A DNA stretch of 64,000 nucleotides from Sphaerisporangium rufum (GTDB lineage: Bacteria > Actinomycetota > Actinomycetes > Streptosporangiales > Streptosporangiaceae), in contig NZ_BOOU01000081.1 of the NCBI RefSeq assembly GCF_016863395.1, positions 20,610 through 84,609 on the forward strand, read 5' to 3'. Position 1 is the stretch's first letter. Each line of letters starts with the position of its first letter. The notes beneath the pieces were generated by a model. That model saw only the letters and a program-made list of their open reading frames with translations. It was not told the DNA's origin and ran no database searches. Shown here piece by piece: positions 1-8,055 of the stretch. A program made the translations under genes and the position numbers.

Positions 1-2
1 GG

Positions 3-116
3 TTCCGCCTCATGGCCGACGGCGAGATCACCCCCGGCCTGCGGAAGATCCGCGAACGCGAAGCGGCCCACGGCCTGGACCGCTGGCCGAGAGCCTGCAT
101 GCGCCGAATGCTGTGA
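3..116 (+). CDS. 3' end of an unidentified gene (partial)
   Basis: An open frame enters from the left edge and ends at TGA 114-116. The visible tail is about 37 residues, rich in Arg, Glu and Ala, and ends in RRML. No domain can be recognised from so little, and it could instead be a chance open frame, since in GC-rich DNA open frames are common. No function is assigned. The following 95 bases, up to the end of the ArsR gene, show nothing recognisable. Confidence 0.3.
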   Translation, partial: FRLMADGEITPGLRKIREREAAHGLDRWPRACMRRML

Positions 117-212
117 CCCCGGGCCGCCGGCGAGTCCTTCGCCTGCTGCCGGTCGTGGCCGGACTCGCGCTCGGCGACGCGGTTGACGCCCGCCGGCCGG
201 CGACCACCTGGT

Positions 213-614
213 CTATTGCGTGCCCTGGCCGGCCTCGCGCTCGGCGGCCTCGGCGGTCTCGGCGGCGCGCTTGATGGCGGCCAGCCGGCGGTCCCAGTCG
301 GCGGCGAGCGCGGCCATCCAGCGGGCCGTCGCGTTCAGCGCCGCCGCCCGCACCGCGTACCGCACCTCGCGGCCGGCCCGAGCGCTTACCACCAGGCCCG
401 CCGCGGCCAGCACGGCCAGGTGCTTGACCACGGCCTGCCGGGACACCGGCAGCCGTTCGGCGAGCGTGGTGGCGGTCGCCTCGCCCTTGGCGGCGAGCAG
501 ATCGAGCAGCCGGCGCCGCATCGGGTCGGCCAGCGCGCTCAGGACGCCGTCGACGGCTTCGGACGGCTCGCGCCCGTCCACCGACCGCCCGTCCTCCGGC
601 CCGTCGTGGGTCAC
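213..614 (-). CDS. ArsR-family winged-helix transcriptional regulator
   Basis: This is a 133-residue protein, the usual size for ArsR/SmtB repressors. The winged helix-turn-helix spans about residues 20-85, with SALADPMRRRLLDLL as the first helix, RLPVSRQAVVKHLAVL as recognition helix region, then a short wing (AGREVRYAV). No cysteine metal site of ArsR/CadC type is visible, so a non-metal, SRPBCC-associated member is more likely. The GTG start at 614 overlaps the stop of the upstream SRPBCC gene (GTGA), implying translational coupling. Its probable operators are the two palindromes at 1098-1148 in front of the SRPBCC gene, so the pair would be autoregulated; that link is inference. Confidence 0.85.
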   Translation of the reverse strand: MTHDGPEDGRSVDGREPSEAVDGVLSALADPMRRRLLDLLAAKGEATATTLAERLPVSRQAVVKHLAVLAAAGLVVSARAGREVRYAVRAAALNATARWMAALAADWDRRLAAIKRAAETAEAAEREAGQGTQ

Positions 615-1057
615 GCGGCGGGCTGCTCGGCCCGCGTCTTGAGCGCGTCGAGCTCCACGGGCCAGCCCTTGACGTGGTCCTCCCGGTTGCACTCGCGCAG
701 CTCCGGTGACCCGGCGAGCGCGGCGAACCCGCTCTCCACCACGTGCAACCGGGTCCGGTCGCCCTCCTGGCTGAGGGTGAACTCCACCAGGGTGCTGTTG
801 TCCTCGCGCAGCTCCTCGCCGGGGAAGGCGCTGGTCCACCGGTAGGCAAGGTAGGTCGGCGGCCGGACCGTCTCCACCCGGACCGGGAAGTCGCCGTGCT
901 CGGAGTTCTTCGCGATCAGCAGGTCGCCCTCCTTCGCCACGGTGCCGGGCAGGCTCGCCCTGTCAGCCACCCAGAAGCCGGGCTGGGCGACGAGTTCCCA
1001 GACCCGCTCCAGGGACGCCGCGATCAGTGTCTCACTCTCGATCCGGTCTTCGCTCAT
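611..1057 (-). CDS. SRPBCC (AHSA1/START-like) domain protein
   Basis: This 148-residue protein carries the pattern of Aha1/START-like SRPBCC proteins: an N-terminal strand with IESETLIAASLERVWELV, a central VRPPTYLAYRW strand, and a C-terminal helix reading HVKGWPVELDALK. Such proteins form a hydrophobic ligand pocket; the ligand here is unknown. The ATG at 1057 is preferred over an in-frame ATG further upstream because GGAGGTG lies 8 bases before it. It is the first gene of a two-gene unit with the ArsR regulator, an arrangement very common in actinobacteria, where the regulator controls the SRPBCC gene. Confidence 0.88.
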   Translation of the reverse strand: MSEDRIESETLIAASLERVWELVAQPGFWVADRASLPGTVAKEGDLLIAKNSEHGDFPVRVETVRPPTYLAYRWTSAFPGEELREDNSTLVEFTLSQEGDRTRLHVVESGFAALAGSPELRECNREDHVKGWPVELDALKTRAEQPAA

Positions 1058-1097
1058 CTCGGAACACCTCCGCGTAACGTTCGACGACGCCATCTGA

Positions 1098-1148
1098 TGC
1101 AACTATAGAGTTGCACTTCAATCTGCTGAGTGCAACCCGCGGGTTGCA
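1098..1148. promoter_or_regulatory. Twin palindromic operators TGCAAC-N6-GTTGCA
   Basis: There are two 18-bp inverted repeats: TGCAACTATAGAGTTGCA at 1098-1115 and TGCAACCCGCGGGTTGCA at 1131-1148. Both fit TGCAAC-N6-GTTGCA and their centres are 33 bp apart, about three helical turns. They lie 41-91 bases upstream of the SRPBCC start, where a minus-strand promoter must be (TATAGT inside the proximal copy is a possible -10). The size and symmetry suit an ArsR-type dimer. The sites are seen directly; the binding protein is inferred. Confidence 0.7.
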
Positions 1149-1338
1149 TCCGAATCGAGGCGCGGGTGCCAGGCCCAGATCGGCGAGACGGCGTAGAGCG
1201 GTCCGGTGGGCATCACCGCCTCCACACACGCCTCGCCAGGCGGCCCTGCGACGTCCTTACCGCTGGAAAGCCTTGTGTGCTCAGCCGGCTGCGCCTGTTG
1301 AGCACCTGAGCGGACCCGTGTTGTCAATAATCCTGTCC

Positions 1339-1623
1339 ATGACGGTTCTCTCATTGGCAGACGCACGGGCCTGGCTGTTCGATCTCGTCGAGTCCGCGGT
1401 GACCACGCACGAGCGGTTCGAGATCACTCGCAACGGAACTCCGGCCGCCGTGCTCCTGGCTGCGGACGACTACGAGACCATGCGAGAGATGATCGAGATC
1501 CTTGCTTCGGACAAGACCGTCGCGGCGATCAAAGACGGCCTCTCCGATCTGGCGAACGGCCGAACCTTCGGTGAGACCGAGGTAGCGGCGGAGTTGCGCC
1601 GAATGGGGCGCATTCACGGATGA
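1339..1623 (+). CDS. Phd/YefM-type antitoxin (apparently orphan)
   Basis: This 94-residue protein shows the Phd/YefM layout: N-terminal DNA-binding part (LSLADARAWLFDLVE, then ERFEITRNGTPAAVLLAADDYE) and a C-terminal toxin-contact tail (DGLSDLANGRTFGETEV). The ATG at 1339 matches the usual family start. Normally a RelE/ParE or Doc toxin follows directly. Here an ATGA overlap at 1620-1623 does open a reading frame, but it closes after about 30 residues and does not resemble a RelE toxin. The antitoxin is therefore probably unpaired. A frameshifted relative lies at 3351-3471, after the XRE gene. Confidence 0.85.
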   Translation: MTVLSLADARAWLFDLVESAVTTHERFEITRNGTPAAVLLAADDYETMREMIEILASDKTVAAIKDGLSDLANGRTFGETEVAAELRRMGRIHG

Positions 1624-1684
1624 TCGCGATACCGGTTCGATCACGGCAGGCCCGATGGGTCTGGGGCGAGATCAGGATGGGGCC

Positions 1685-1970
1685 ATGGCATGGCGTCCCA
1701 CGCTCGTCCTGATGCTGTTGGCCCCCTACCTGGGCGAAGTGCTGTCGACGGCGACCTCCCCGCTGGCGCTGGTACTGCCGTGGAACCTCGCCCTGTTCGC
1801 CGCCCTCTACGGCGGCGGCGCGCTGCTGTGCCGGGAACTGGCCCACCGCTGGGGGCTGGGTCTGCCCGGCCTGGCCCTGCTCGGCGCGGCGTACGGGGTG
1901 TACGAGGAGGCACTGGTCACCCGGTACTGGTTCGACCCCGGCTACGCGCGCGACACCGGCGTCGGCGGTC
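1685..1970 (+). pseudogene. Truncated multi-pass membrane protein gene
   Basis: The frame starting at ATG 1685 encodes a hydrophobic N-terminus (MAWRPTLVLMLLAPYLGEVL, then a second segment WNLALFAALYGGGALLCREL) and a motif AYGVYEEALVTRYWFDPGY. This resembles the start of a longer actinobacterial membrane-protein family that I recognise only as uncharacterised. After about 95 residues, at roughly position 1965, the hydrophobic pattern stops and the sequence passes straight into the XRE regulator gene in another frame; the remaining frame to 2221 is low-complexity Gly/Val. It is therefore read as a gene truncated by a deletion or insertion junction. Confidence 0.6.
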
Positions 1971-3332
1971 ATGGGTACGGGCGGGCGGCCGGAGTTGATG
2001 CGGGCGCGGTTGCGGTTGGGGTTGAGCCAGGAACAGGTCGCGGCGGCGGTGTGGGTGTCGCCGACGACGTGGAGCCGGTGGGAACGGGGCCGGCAGGCGA
2101 TCCGGCCGGTGTACCGGGCGCGGTTGGCGCAGGTGTTCGGGGCCGATCCGGTGGAGGTGGAGCGGTGGGTGGACGGGGGTGGCCCGGTCGACACCCAAGC
2201 CTGGCTGCTGCCGGACTGTAGCGAGCTGTCGCTCGCGGCTACCGTCGAGGCGGCCGGACGCCTGTGGAGGTGCGACATGGACCCCGACCGCCGCCACCTC
2301 CTCGCCGCGCTTCCGTTCGTCCCCGCCGTGCTCGGTGACTGGCTCACCGAATGGGCGTACGGCACGTCCGGCGAGCCGATCGAGGCATCAGGACCGGCGG
2401 GCCGGCTGGTGGGCCGGGCGGATGTCGAGCGGATCGATGCCGCCTGGCGGGCGTTCGCGGAGATCGACCACCGGTTCGGCGGCGGGCTGGTCCGGGCGGC
2501 GGTGGTCGACCATCTGCACTCGTCGGTGATGCCGCTGCTCAAGGGCCGCTACGACGAGCGGGTCGGCGCGGCACTGCTGAGCGCGGCGGCGCGGCTGACG
2601 CAGCTGGCGGGCTGGACGGCCTTCGACCTGGGCCGGCACGGAGCCGCCCAGCAGTACTTCGGCCAGGCGCTCCGGCTCGCCAAGGCGGCCGACGACCCGC
2701 AGACGGCGGCCTGGGTCATGACGGCGATGACCTACCAGGCGATCCACCTCGGCCAGGGTTCCTGGGCGGTGCGGCTGGCCGGCGCGGCCACCGAGACGGC
2801 GCGCCGCGCCCAGGCGCCGCCGGAGGCGATGGCGTTGCTGCTCGGCCGGGAGGCGTGGGCGCTGTCCCTGCACCGAGCCGGCGCGTCGAGCGACCGGACG
2901 CGGACCCAGGTCGAGCGGCTGCTGGCCGGCGCCGACCAGGCCTGCGCGGACGGTACGGGGGAGCAGGACGGCGCCTGGATGATCTCCGGTGATCCGACCA
3001 CGCTGGCGTCGCAGCAGAGCCGCTGCTGGACGCTGCTCGGCGACCACCGGCGCGGGGTCGCGGCGGCCGAGCGGGCGCTGGCCGGGCTGGCCGGCGGGTC
3101 CACCCGGGCACTCCAGCTGGCCCGGGTGAACGCCGCCGAGGCCTATCTCGGCCTGGGCGAGGTGGACCAGGCCGTAGAGATCGTCCGCTCCGCCACATCG
3201 GCCGCCGGCTCCCTGTCCTCCACCCGCCTGGCAGAACGCATCCACGGCTTCGTCCGGCGGTTGGAGCCGTACGCCGCGACGGTCCAGGTCAAAGAGTTCC
3301 GCGCCTACCTTGCAGCCGCTCTTGCCTCCTGA
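1971..3332 (+). CDS. XRE-family regulator with long helical (TPR-like) C-terminus
   Basis: This 453-residue protein has an N-terminal HTH at residues 10-62 (RLRLGLSQEQVAAAVWVSPT, then WSRWERG), followed by a long Ala/Leu-rich helical region with TPR-like stretches (AARLTQLAGWTAFDLGRHGA; ARVNAAEAYLGLGEVDQAVE). This architecture is a widespread actinomycete regulator class, usually with unknown ligands. The ATG at 1971 has no obvious Shine-Dalgarno sequence and sits at the junction with the truncated membrane-protein gene, so expression may depend on whatever promoter the rearrangement brought in. The decayed antitoxin fragment follows immediately after the stop. Confidence 0.85.
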   Translation: MGTGGRPELMRARLRLGLSQEQVAAAVWVSPTTWSRWERGRQAIRPVYRARLAQVFGADPVEVERWVDGGGPVDTQAWLLPDCSELSLAATVEAAGRLWRCDMDPDRRHLLAALPFVPAVLGDWLTEWAYGTSGEPIEASGPAGRLVGRADVERIDAAWRAFAEIDHRFGGGLVRAAVVDHLHSSVMPLLKGRYDERVGAALLSAAARLTQLAGWTAFDLGRHGAAQQYFGQALRLAKAADDPQTAAWVMTAMTYQAIHLGQGSWAVRLAGAATETARRAQAPPEAMALLLGREAWALSLHRAGASSDRTRTQVERLLAGADQACADGTGEQDGAWMISGDPTTLASQQSRCWTLLGDHRRGVAAAERALAGLAGGSTRALQLARVNAAEAYLGLGEVDQAVEIVRSATSAAGSLSSTRLAERIHGFVRRLEPYAATVQVKEFRAYLAAALAS

Positions 3333-3350
3333 TCGCCTGCATTGCCCGGC

Positions 3351-3471
3351 GTGCTGGACGAGATGGCTGAGATCCTCTGTCGGCGGAGACGCCGCCGCCC
3401 TCCGGGGGCCTGACCGATCTGGCGGCGGGAGGGACGTTCGGGGCGGCCGATGTGGGTCGCTTGGGTAGGGG
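3351..3471 (+). pseudogene. Decayed Phd/YefM antitoxin C-terminus (frameshifted)
   Basis: From 3351 one frame reads LDEMAEIL, matching REMIEIL of the antitoxin at 1339-1623. After a frameshift near 3378 another frame reads SAETPPPSGGLTDLAAGG and then TFGAADV, matching SDKTVAAIKDGLSDLANGR-TFGETEV of the same protein. The N-terminal DNA-binding half is absent. The match was made by eye and spans about 40 residues. No toxin gene follows. The rest of 3333-3560 shows nothing else recognisable. Confidence 0.6.
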
Positions 3472-3560
3472 CTGGGTTAGCGGCTTCGCGCGGATGCGTG
3501 ATCTGGTAGGGATTCGTTTCCTGGGGAGCGTGCGGGACGGACCGTCATCAGGAGCGCGTC

Positions 3561-4529
3561 GTGGTGTTTCCGAGGGATCTGGTTGTCGCGGAGTTGCCGG
3601 AGCGGCCGGTGGGGCGGGCGGCGTTGGCCGTCGAGGTTCGGGGGACGCTGGTGGTGCTGGACGCGGAGACCAGAGAGTTCGTCCGGTTGCCGCGGCCGGT
3701 GCCGGAGGCTTCGTTCCGGTCATTGTCGGCGGATGGTTCGCGGATGTTGCTGGTCAAGGACAGTGCTCGTAGTCGGGGTGGTATCTGCGCGCTCACCCTC
3801 GCGGATGGGGAAGAGCAATGGTTTGCCACTCCGGATGAGCGCAGTGACCAGGATGCGATGTTGTCGCCGGACGGTACGGTGATCGCGACGCTTGCAGACA
3901 GTGGTGAAGAGGATCCGGGGCATGCGGTCATCGGGGTACTGGATCCAGTTACGGGGTGTCGTCGTGATCTATGGCGGGCAGAGGGGGCGGCCTCGTGGGA
4001 GAGCGGATTGTGCTGGTCTCCTGATGGACGCTGGATCGCCGCCACGTACATGATCTGGGATGTGGAGTACGACGATGATGCGCTCTCGACAGTGATTGTG
4101 GATGCGGAGAACGGGGCGGTACGGATCGGACCGATCATTCGGTCCTCGCTGCTGGGCAACACCCATTCGCCCTGGGTCGACGATGACCGGCTGGCATTTC
4201 GTCGCGAGTGTATGGATGTCGATCAGTTGTTCGTGGTTGACGTAGAGAGGGGCGAGGAGACGCCAGGGCCGGAGTTCGTTGGTCATCCCTGGGGGATCAT
4301 CGACGGCAGGTTCGTCTACCAGCTCAGCAGTTTGGAACGCTGGGATCCGGAGGCCAGCACCTTCTACACCACGAACCTGGACAACGCCGATCGGTCGACC
4401 TTGTTCGTCATCCGTCCCAGGGCGGAGATCAAGCGCTTTCAACTCGCGCTGCGGGCGTTCCCCGAGGCACTTCGCGCCGCCCGGCGGTCCACAGAGTCGA
4501 ACCGACCCCCGAATCCGGCGGATCGCTGA
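3561..4529 (+). CDS. Beta-propeller-like protein of unknown function
   Basis: This 322-residue protein has repeated short beta-strand units with WD40/TolB-like turns, such as FRSLSADGSRMLLV, DAMLSPDGTVIATL and GLCWSPDGRWIAATY, which suggests a propeller fold. No signal peptide or membrane segment is visible, so a cytoplasmic location is likely. The GTG start at 3561 (GTG GTG TTT) follows AGGAG at about 3550. Third codon positions contain more A and T than in the surrounding core genes, consistent with recent acquisition or weak expression. No partner gene points to a role, and I do not recognise the specific family. Confidence 0.7.
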   Translation: MVFPRDLVVAELPERPVGRAALAVEVRGTLVVLDAETREFVRLPRPVPEASFRSLSADGSRMLLVKDSARSRGGICALTLADGEEQWFATPDERSDQDAMLSPDGTVIATLADSGEEDPGHAVIGVLDPVTGCRRDLWRAEGAASWESGLCWSPDGRWIAATYMIWDVEYDDDALSTVIVDAENGAVRIGPIIRSSLLGNTHSPWVDDDRLAFRRECMDVDQLFVVDVERGEETPGPEFVGHPWGIIDGRFVYQLSSLERWDPEASTFYTTNLDNADRSTLFVIRPRAEIKRFQLALRAFPEALRAARRSTESNRPPNPADR

Positions 4530-4620
4530 TCGTTGGTGCCGTGTCGTGCGGTGTTCGGACCATCTGGTGCGCCGGGTGACCGGGGCCGGCGGTCCAGGGC
4601 GTGCGTCCTATGCTGAGTTC

Positions 4621-4896
4621 GTGGCGGATGATCAGGAGCTGGAGCGATGCCGGCACGATGTCCGGGAGTGGACGGTGGGGGAGCTTCGCCAGGCTCTTGA
4701 TGGGCTTCCAGACGGAATGCGGTTGCGCATCGACGTGCCGGCGGCACCGCGGACGAACGACCCGCAGATATCGGATCAGGAACTCGTCCTCGCCGCCGCC
4801 TTTGTGGACGATGGCGACCACCTCGTGCGTGACGAACTGGTGCTGTGGGCCGACTTCGGCGCCGGCTGGTACATGCGGCCGCGAGTGGAGTCCTGA
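4621..4896 (+). CDS. Small protein, DUF6225-like
   Basis: This 91-residue acidic protein contains REWTVGELRQALDGLPDGMR near residue 18, a pattern I associate with the DUF6225 family of small actinobacterial proteins; the family name is from memory. The function is unknown. The GTG at 4621 has no Shine-Dalgarno sequence, but TATGCT at 4609-4614 would act as a -10 element six bases upstream, so the mRNA could be leaderless and start at the GTG. No membrane segment or signal peptide is seen. It stands alone between the propeller-like gene and the PPOX gene. Confidence 0.65.
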   Translation: MADDQELERCRHDVREWTVGELRQALDGLPDGMRLRIDVPAAPRTNDPQISDQELVLAAAFVDDGDHLVRDELVLWADFGAGWYMRPRVES

Positions 4897-5074
4897 AGGC
4901 CGGGCTGTTCGTTGCCCGTCCCGCTCTGAAAACGTCGAGGTGGCGGCTTGGCCGCCCTGCCGGACGGTGCCGCTGCTGATCACGTCGCGTTCCGGTGGTC
5001 AGGCCGAGCCGCGGACCACCCATGGCGTAGCGGCACGTGGCTCAGGTCGGCCACGGCGGGCAGCTGCCGTACGT

Positions 5075-5136
5075 CATTTGACGACAAATGGGGGCCTTTG
5101 CTGGCAAGTGTGAGGGCTGGGGCGATAATGATGATC
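5075..5136 (+). promoter_or_regulatory. Palindrome and -10 element before the PPOX gene
   Basis: CATTTG-ACGA-CAAATG at 5075-5090 is a perfect inverted repeat with 6-bp arms, a plausible operator. GATAAT at 5124-5129 is a good -10 whose start point would fall at about 5136-5137, the A of the preferred ATG. No convincing -35 is seen. The remainder of the 4897-5136 gap shows nothing else. Confidence 0.4.
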
Positions 5137-5730
5137 ATGGGTAAGACGTACGAGCGCATCGACGGGCGGCTGCGGGCGTTCATCGAGGACCAGCCGATCT
5201 TCTTCACCGCGACCGCGCCGCTGGCCGCCGACGGGACGGTCAACCTGTCACCGAAGGGACTCAAGGGCACGCTGGCCGTGCTGGACGAGCGGACCCTCGC
5301 CTACCTGGACGGCGCGGGCAGCAACGCCGAGACCATCGCCCATCTGCGGGAGAACGGGCGGATCACCCTGATGTGGTGCGCCTTCCAGGGGCCGCCGAAC
5401 ATCGTGCGGGTGCACGGCCGCGGCGAGCCGGTGTTCCGGGACGACCCGCGCTGGCTGGAGCTGATGACGCACTTCCCGGACATCGACATGAGCGACCACG
5501 GGCACCGGGCGATCATCGTGGTGCACGCCGAGCTGGTCCGGGACACCTGCGGGTACGCGGTGCCGTTCATGGCCTACGAGCAGGATCGCGACCTGCACGC
5601 CAGGCGGTTCGCCCGCGAGGACGACGAATCGCTGAGCGACTACTTCGCCAAGAAGGAGCACGTGGCCCGGAGCATCGACGGGCTCCCCGGCCTGCCGCTG
5701 CCGCTGCCGCCGACGCCCGCCCGGGGCTGA
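5137..5730 (+). CDS. Pyridoxamine 5'-phosphate oxidase-fold (PPOX) family protein
   Basis: This protein of 197 residues has the split-barrel flavin-binding pattern of PPOX-class proteins: PIFFTATAPLAADGTVNLSP (residues about 20-40), LAYLDGAGSNAETIAHLREN, and GRITLMWCAFQGPPNIVRVH. Proteins of this class bind FMN or F420 and catalyse varied redox reactions; the substrate is unknown. Three in-frame ATGs exist (5128, 5131, 5137). MGKTYERIDGR from 5137 agrees with the way I recall homologues beginning, and the -10 at 5124-5129 would make this start leaderless. A weak GAGGG at 5112 would otherwise favour 5128. Confidence 0.85.
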   Translation: MGKTYERIDGRLRAFIEDQPIFFTATAPLAADGTVNLSPKGLKGTLAVLDERTLAYLDGAGSNAETIAHLRENGRITLMWCAFQGPPNIVRVHGRGEPVFRDDPRWLELMTHFPDIDMSDHGHRAIIVVHAELVRDTCGYAVPFMAYEQDRDLHARRFAREDDESLSDYFAKKEHVARSIDGLPGLPLPLPPTPARG

Positions 5731-5863
5731 CCGGCCCGCACCAGACCCCACGATGTACCGCCTTTCCCGGTGATCGCCGATATTTGGCACTTACCAGGGA
5801 GAAGTCCGACCTTCCGCCGGTAAGCTCATGGCGTTTTCCGGATATATCGGGAGGGGCGCTGCT

Positions 5864-6886
5864 GTGCGGGTAAAAAGGGTGATCGGCGGAGCACTGGCGG
5901 GGGCCGCCGTACTGGTACCCGCGGTGGCCTGCTCCTCCTCCGGCGGCGGCGCCCGCCCCGCCGGTGAGTCGGCCGCGCCGGTCGAGTCGTCGACCCCGGC
6001 CCCGTCGTCCGCGCCGCCCGAGCACCCGTTCACCGGGCAGCCGGTGGCGGCCCGCCGCCCGGTGCTCGCGGTGAAGATCGAGAACACCCACGCCGGCAAG
6101 CCGCAGATGGGCGTGCGCAGCGCCGACCTGGTGTTCGTCGAGCAGGTCGAGGGCGGCCTGACCCGGCTGATGGCGGTCTTCTCCTCCAAGATCCCGGCCA
6201 AGGTCGGCCCGGTGCGCAGCGCGCGCATCTCCGACCTGCACCTGCTGCCGATGTTCGGCAAGCCGGGCCTGGCCTACTCCGGCGTGCAGAGCAAGATGAT
6301 CCCGCTGGTCCGCGCGGCCTCGCTGTACGACGTGTCCGACAGCGCCGCGCCGCGGGCCTATTTCCGCCAGCCCGGCCGGGTGGCGCCGTACAACCTGTTC
6401 GCCGACACCAGGAAACTGATCGCGGCGGCGCCGAAGTCCACCAAGGCCAAGGACATCGGCCTGGTGTTCGCCGACGAGGCCCCGGCCGGCGGCAAGCCGC
6501 GCACCTCCTTCAGCGTGCGCTACCCGGCGGCCCGGTTCACCTTCACCTGGTCGGCCGCCCAGAAGCGCTGGCTGGTGGCGCAGGACGGCGCCAAGGACAT
6601 GGCGGCCGAGGGCGGCCAGCTCGGCGCGCCGACCATCGTGATCCAGTACGCCAAGACCACCCGCTCGCAGTTCCACGACTTCACCGGCAGCTACACCCCG
6701 CTGATCCAGAGCACCGGCAAGGGCCGGGCGGTGGTGCTGCGTGACGGGCAGGCCTACCAGGCCCGCTGGTCGCGTCCCTCGGAGGAGGAGGGCACCACCT
6801 TCACCACCGCCGACGGCGAGCCGCTGCCGTTCGCCCGCGGCCAGGTGTGGATCGTGCTCGCCGCCCCCAAGCCCGTCCAGCCCTGA
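5864..6886 (+). CDS. DUF3048 (YerB-like) lipoprotein
   Basis: This 340-residue protein starts at GTG 5864, nine bases after GGGAGGGG. Residues 1-22 form a lipoprotein signal (RVIGGALAGAAVLVPAVAC), so it is probably lipid-anchored at the outer face of the membrane. A Ser/Pro/Ala-rich linker follows, then the DUF3048 region with PVLAVKIENTHAGKPQMGV, ADLVFVEQVEGGLTRLMAVF and VGPVRSARISDLHLL. The biochemical role of the family is not established. It stands alone upstream of pdxS. Confidence 0.85.
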   Translation: MRVKRVIGGALAGAAVLVPAVACSSSGGGARPAGESAAPVESSTPAPSSAPPEHPFTGQPVAARRPVLAVKIENTHAGKPQMGVRSADLVFVEQVEGGLTRLMAVFSSKIPAKVGPVRSARISDLHLLPMFGKPGLAYSGVQSKMIPLVRAASLYDVSDSAAPRAYFRQPGRVAPYNLFADTRKLIAAAPKSTKAKDIGLVFADEAPAGGKPRTSFSVRYPAARFTFTWSAAQKRWLVAQDGAKDMAAEGGQLGAPTIVIQYAKTTRSQFHDFTGSYTPLIQSTGKGRAVVLRDGQAYQARWSRPSEEEGTTFTTADGEPLPFARGQVWIVLAAPKPVQP

Positions 6887-7016
6887 TCCGGCGGCCCTGA
6901 CCCGGCACTTGGCCGGGATGTCCAACGGCCACGGCCGGACACGACGGTCCGGCCGCAGGCGCCGGACCGGGCACCGCCTAACATGAACGTGGAAACCATC
7001 GTCGCGCCCGTGAGGA

Positions 7017-7937
<921 letters not shown>

Positions 7938-7946
7938 CCCGGCCGG

Positions 7947-7980
7947 CACCTCGGGCTCCCGTCGCCGGGAGTCCGAGGTG
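7947..7980 (+). terminator. Hairpin after pdxS
   Basis: A 15-bp stem (one G-T wobble) runs from CACCTCGGGCTCCCG at 7947-7961 to its complement ending at 7980, closed by a tetraloop. No T-tract follows, which is common for actinobacterial terminators. It lies ten bases after the pdxS stop. Confidence 0.65.
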
Positions 7981-8055
7981 ATCGTCCGGAAATATCCCCT
8001 GTGACCTGGGTGTGGCTATACCGGGGGTTTGCTGGGGATAGTTGATGATCGTGAT

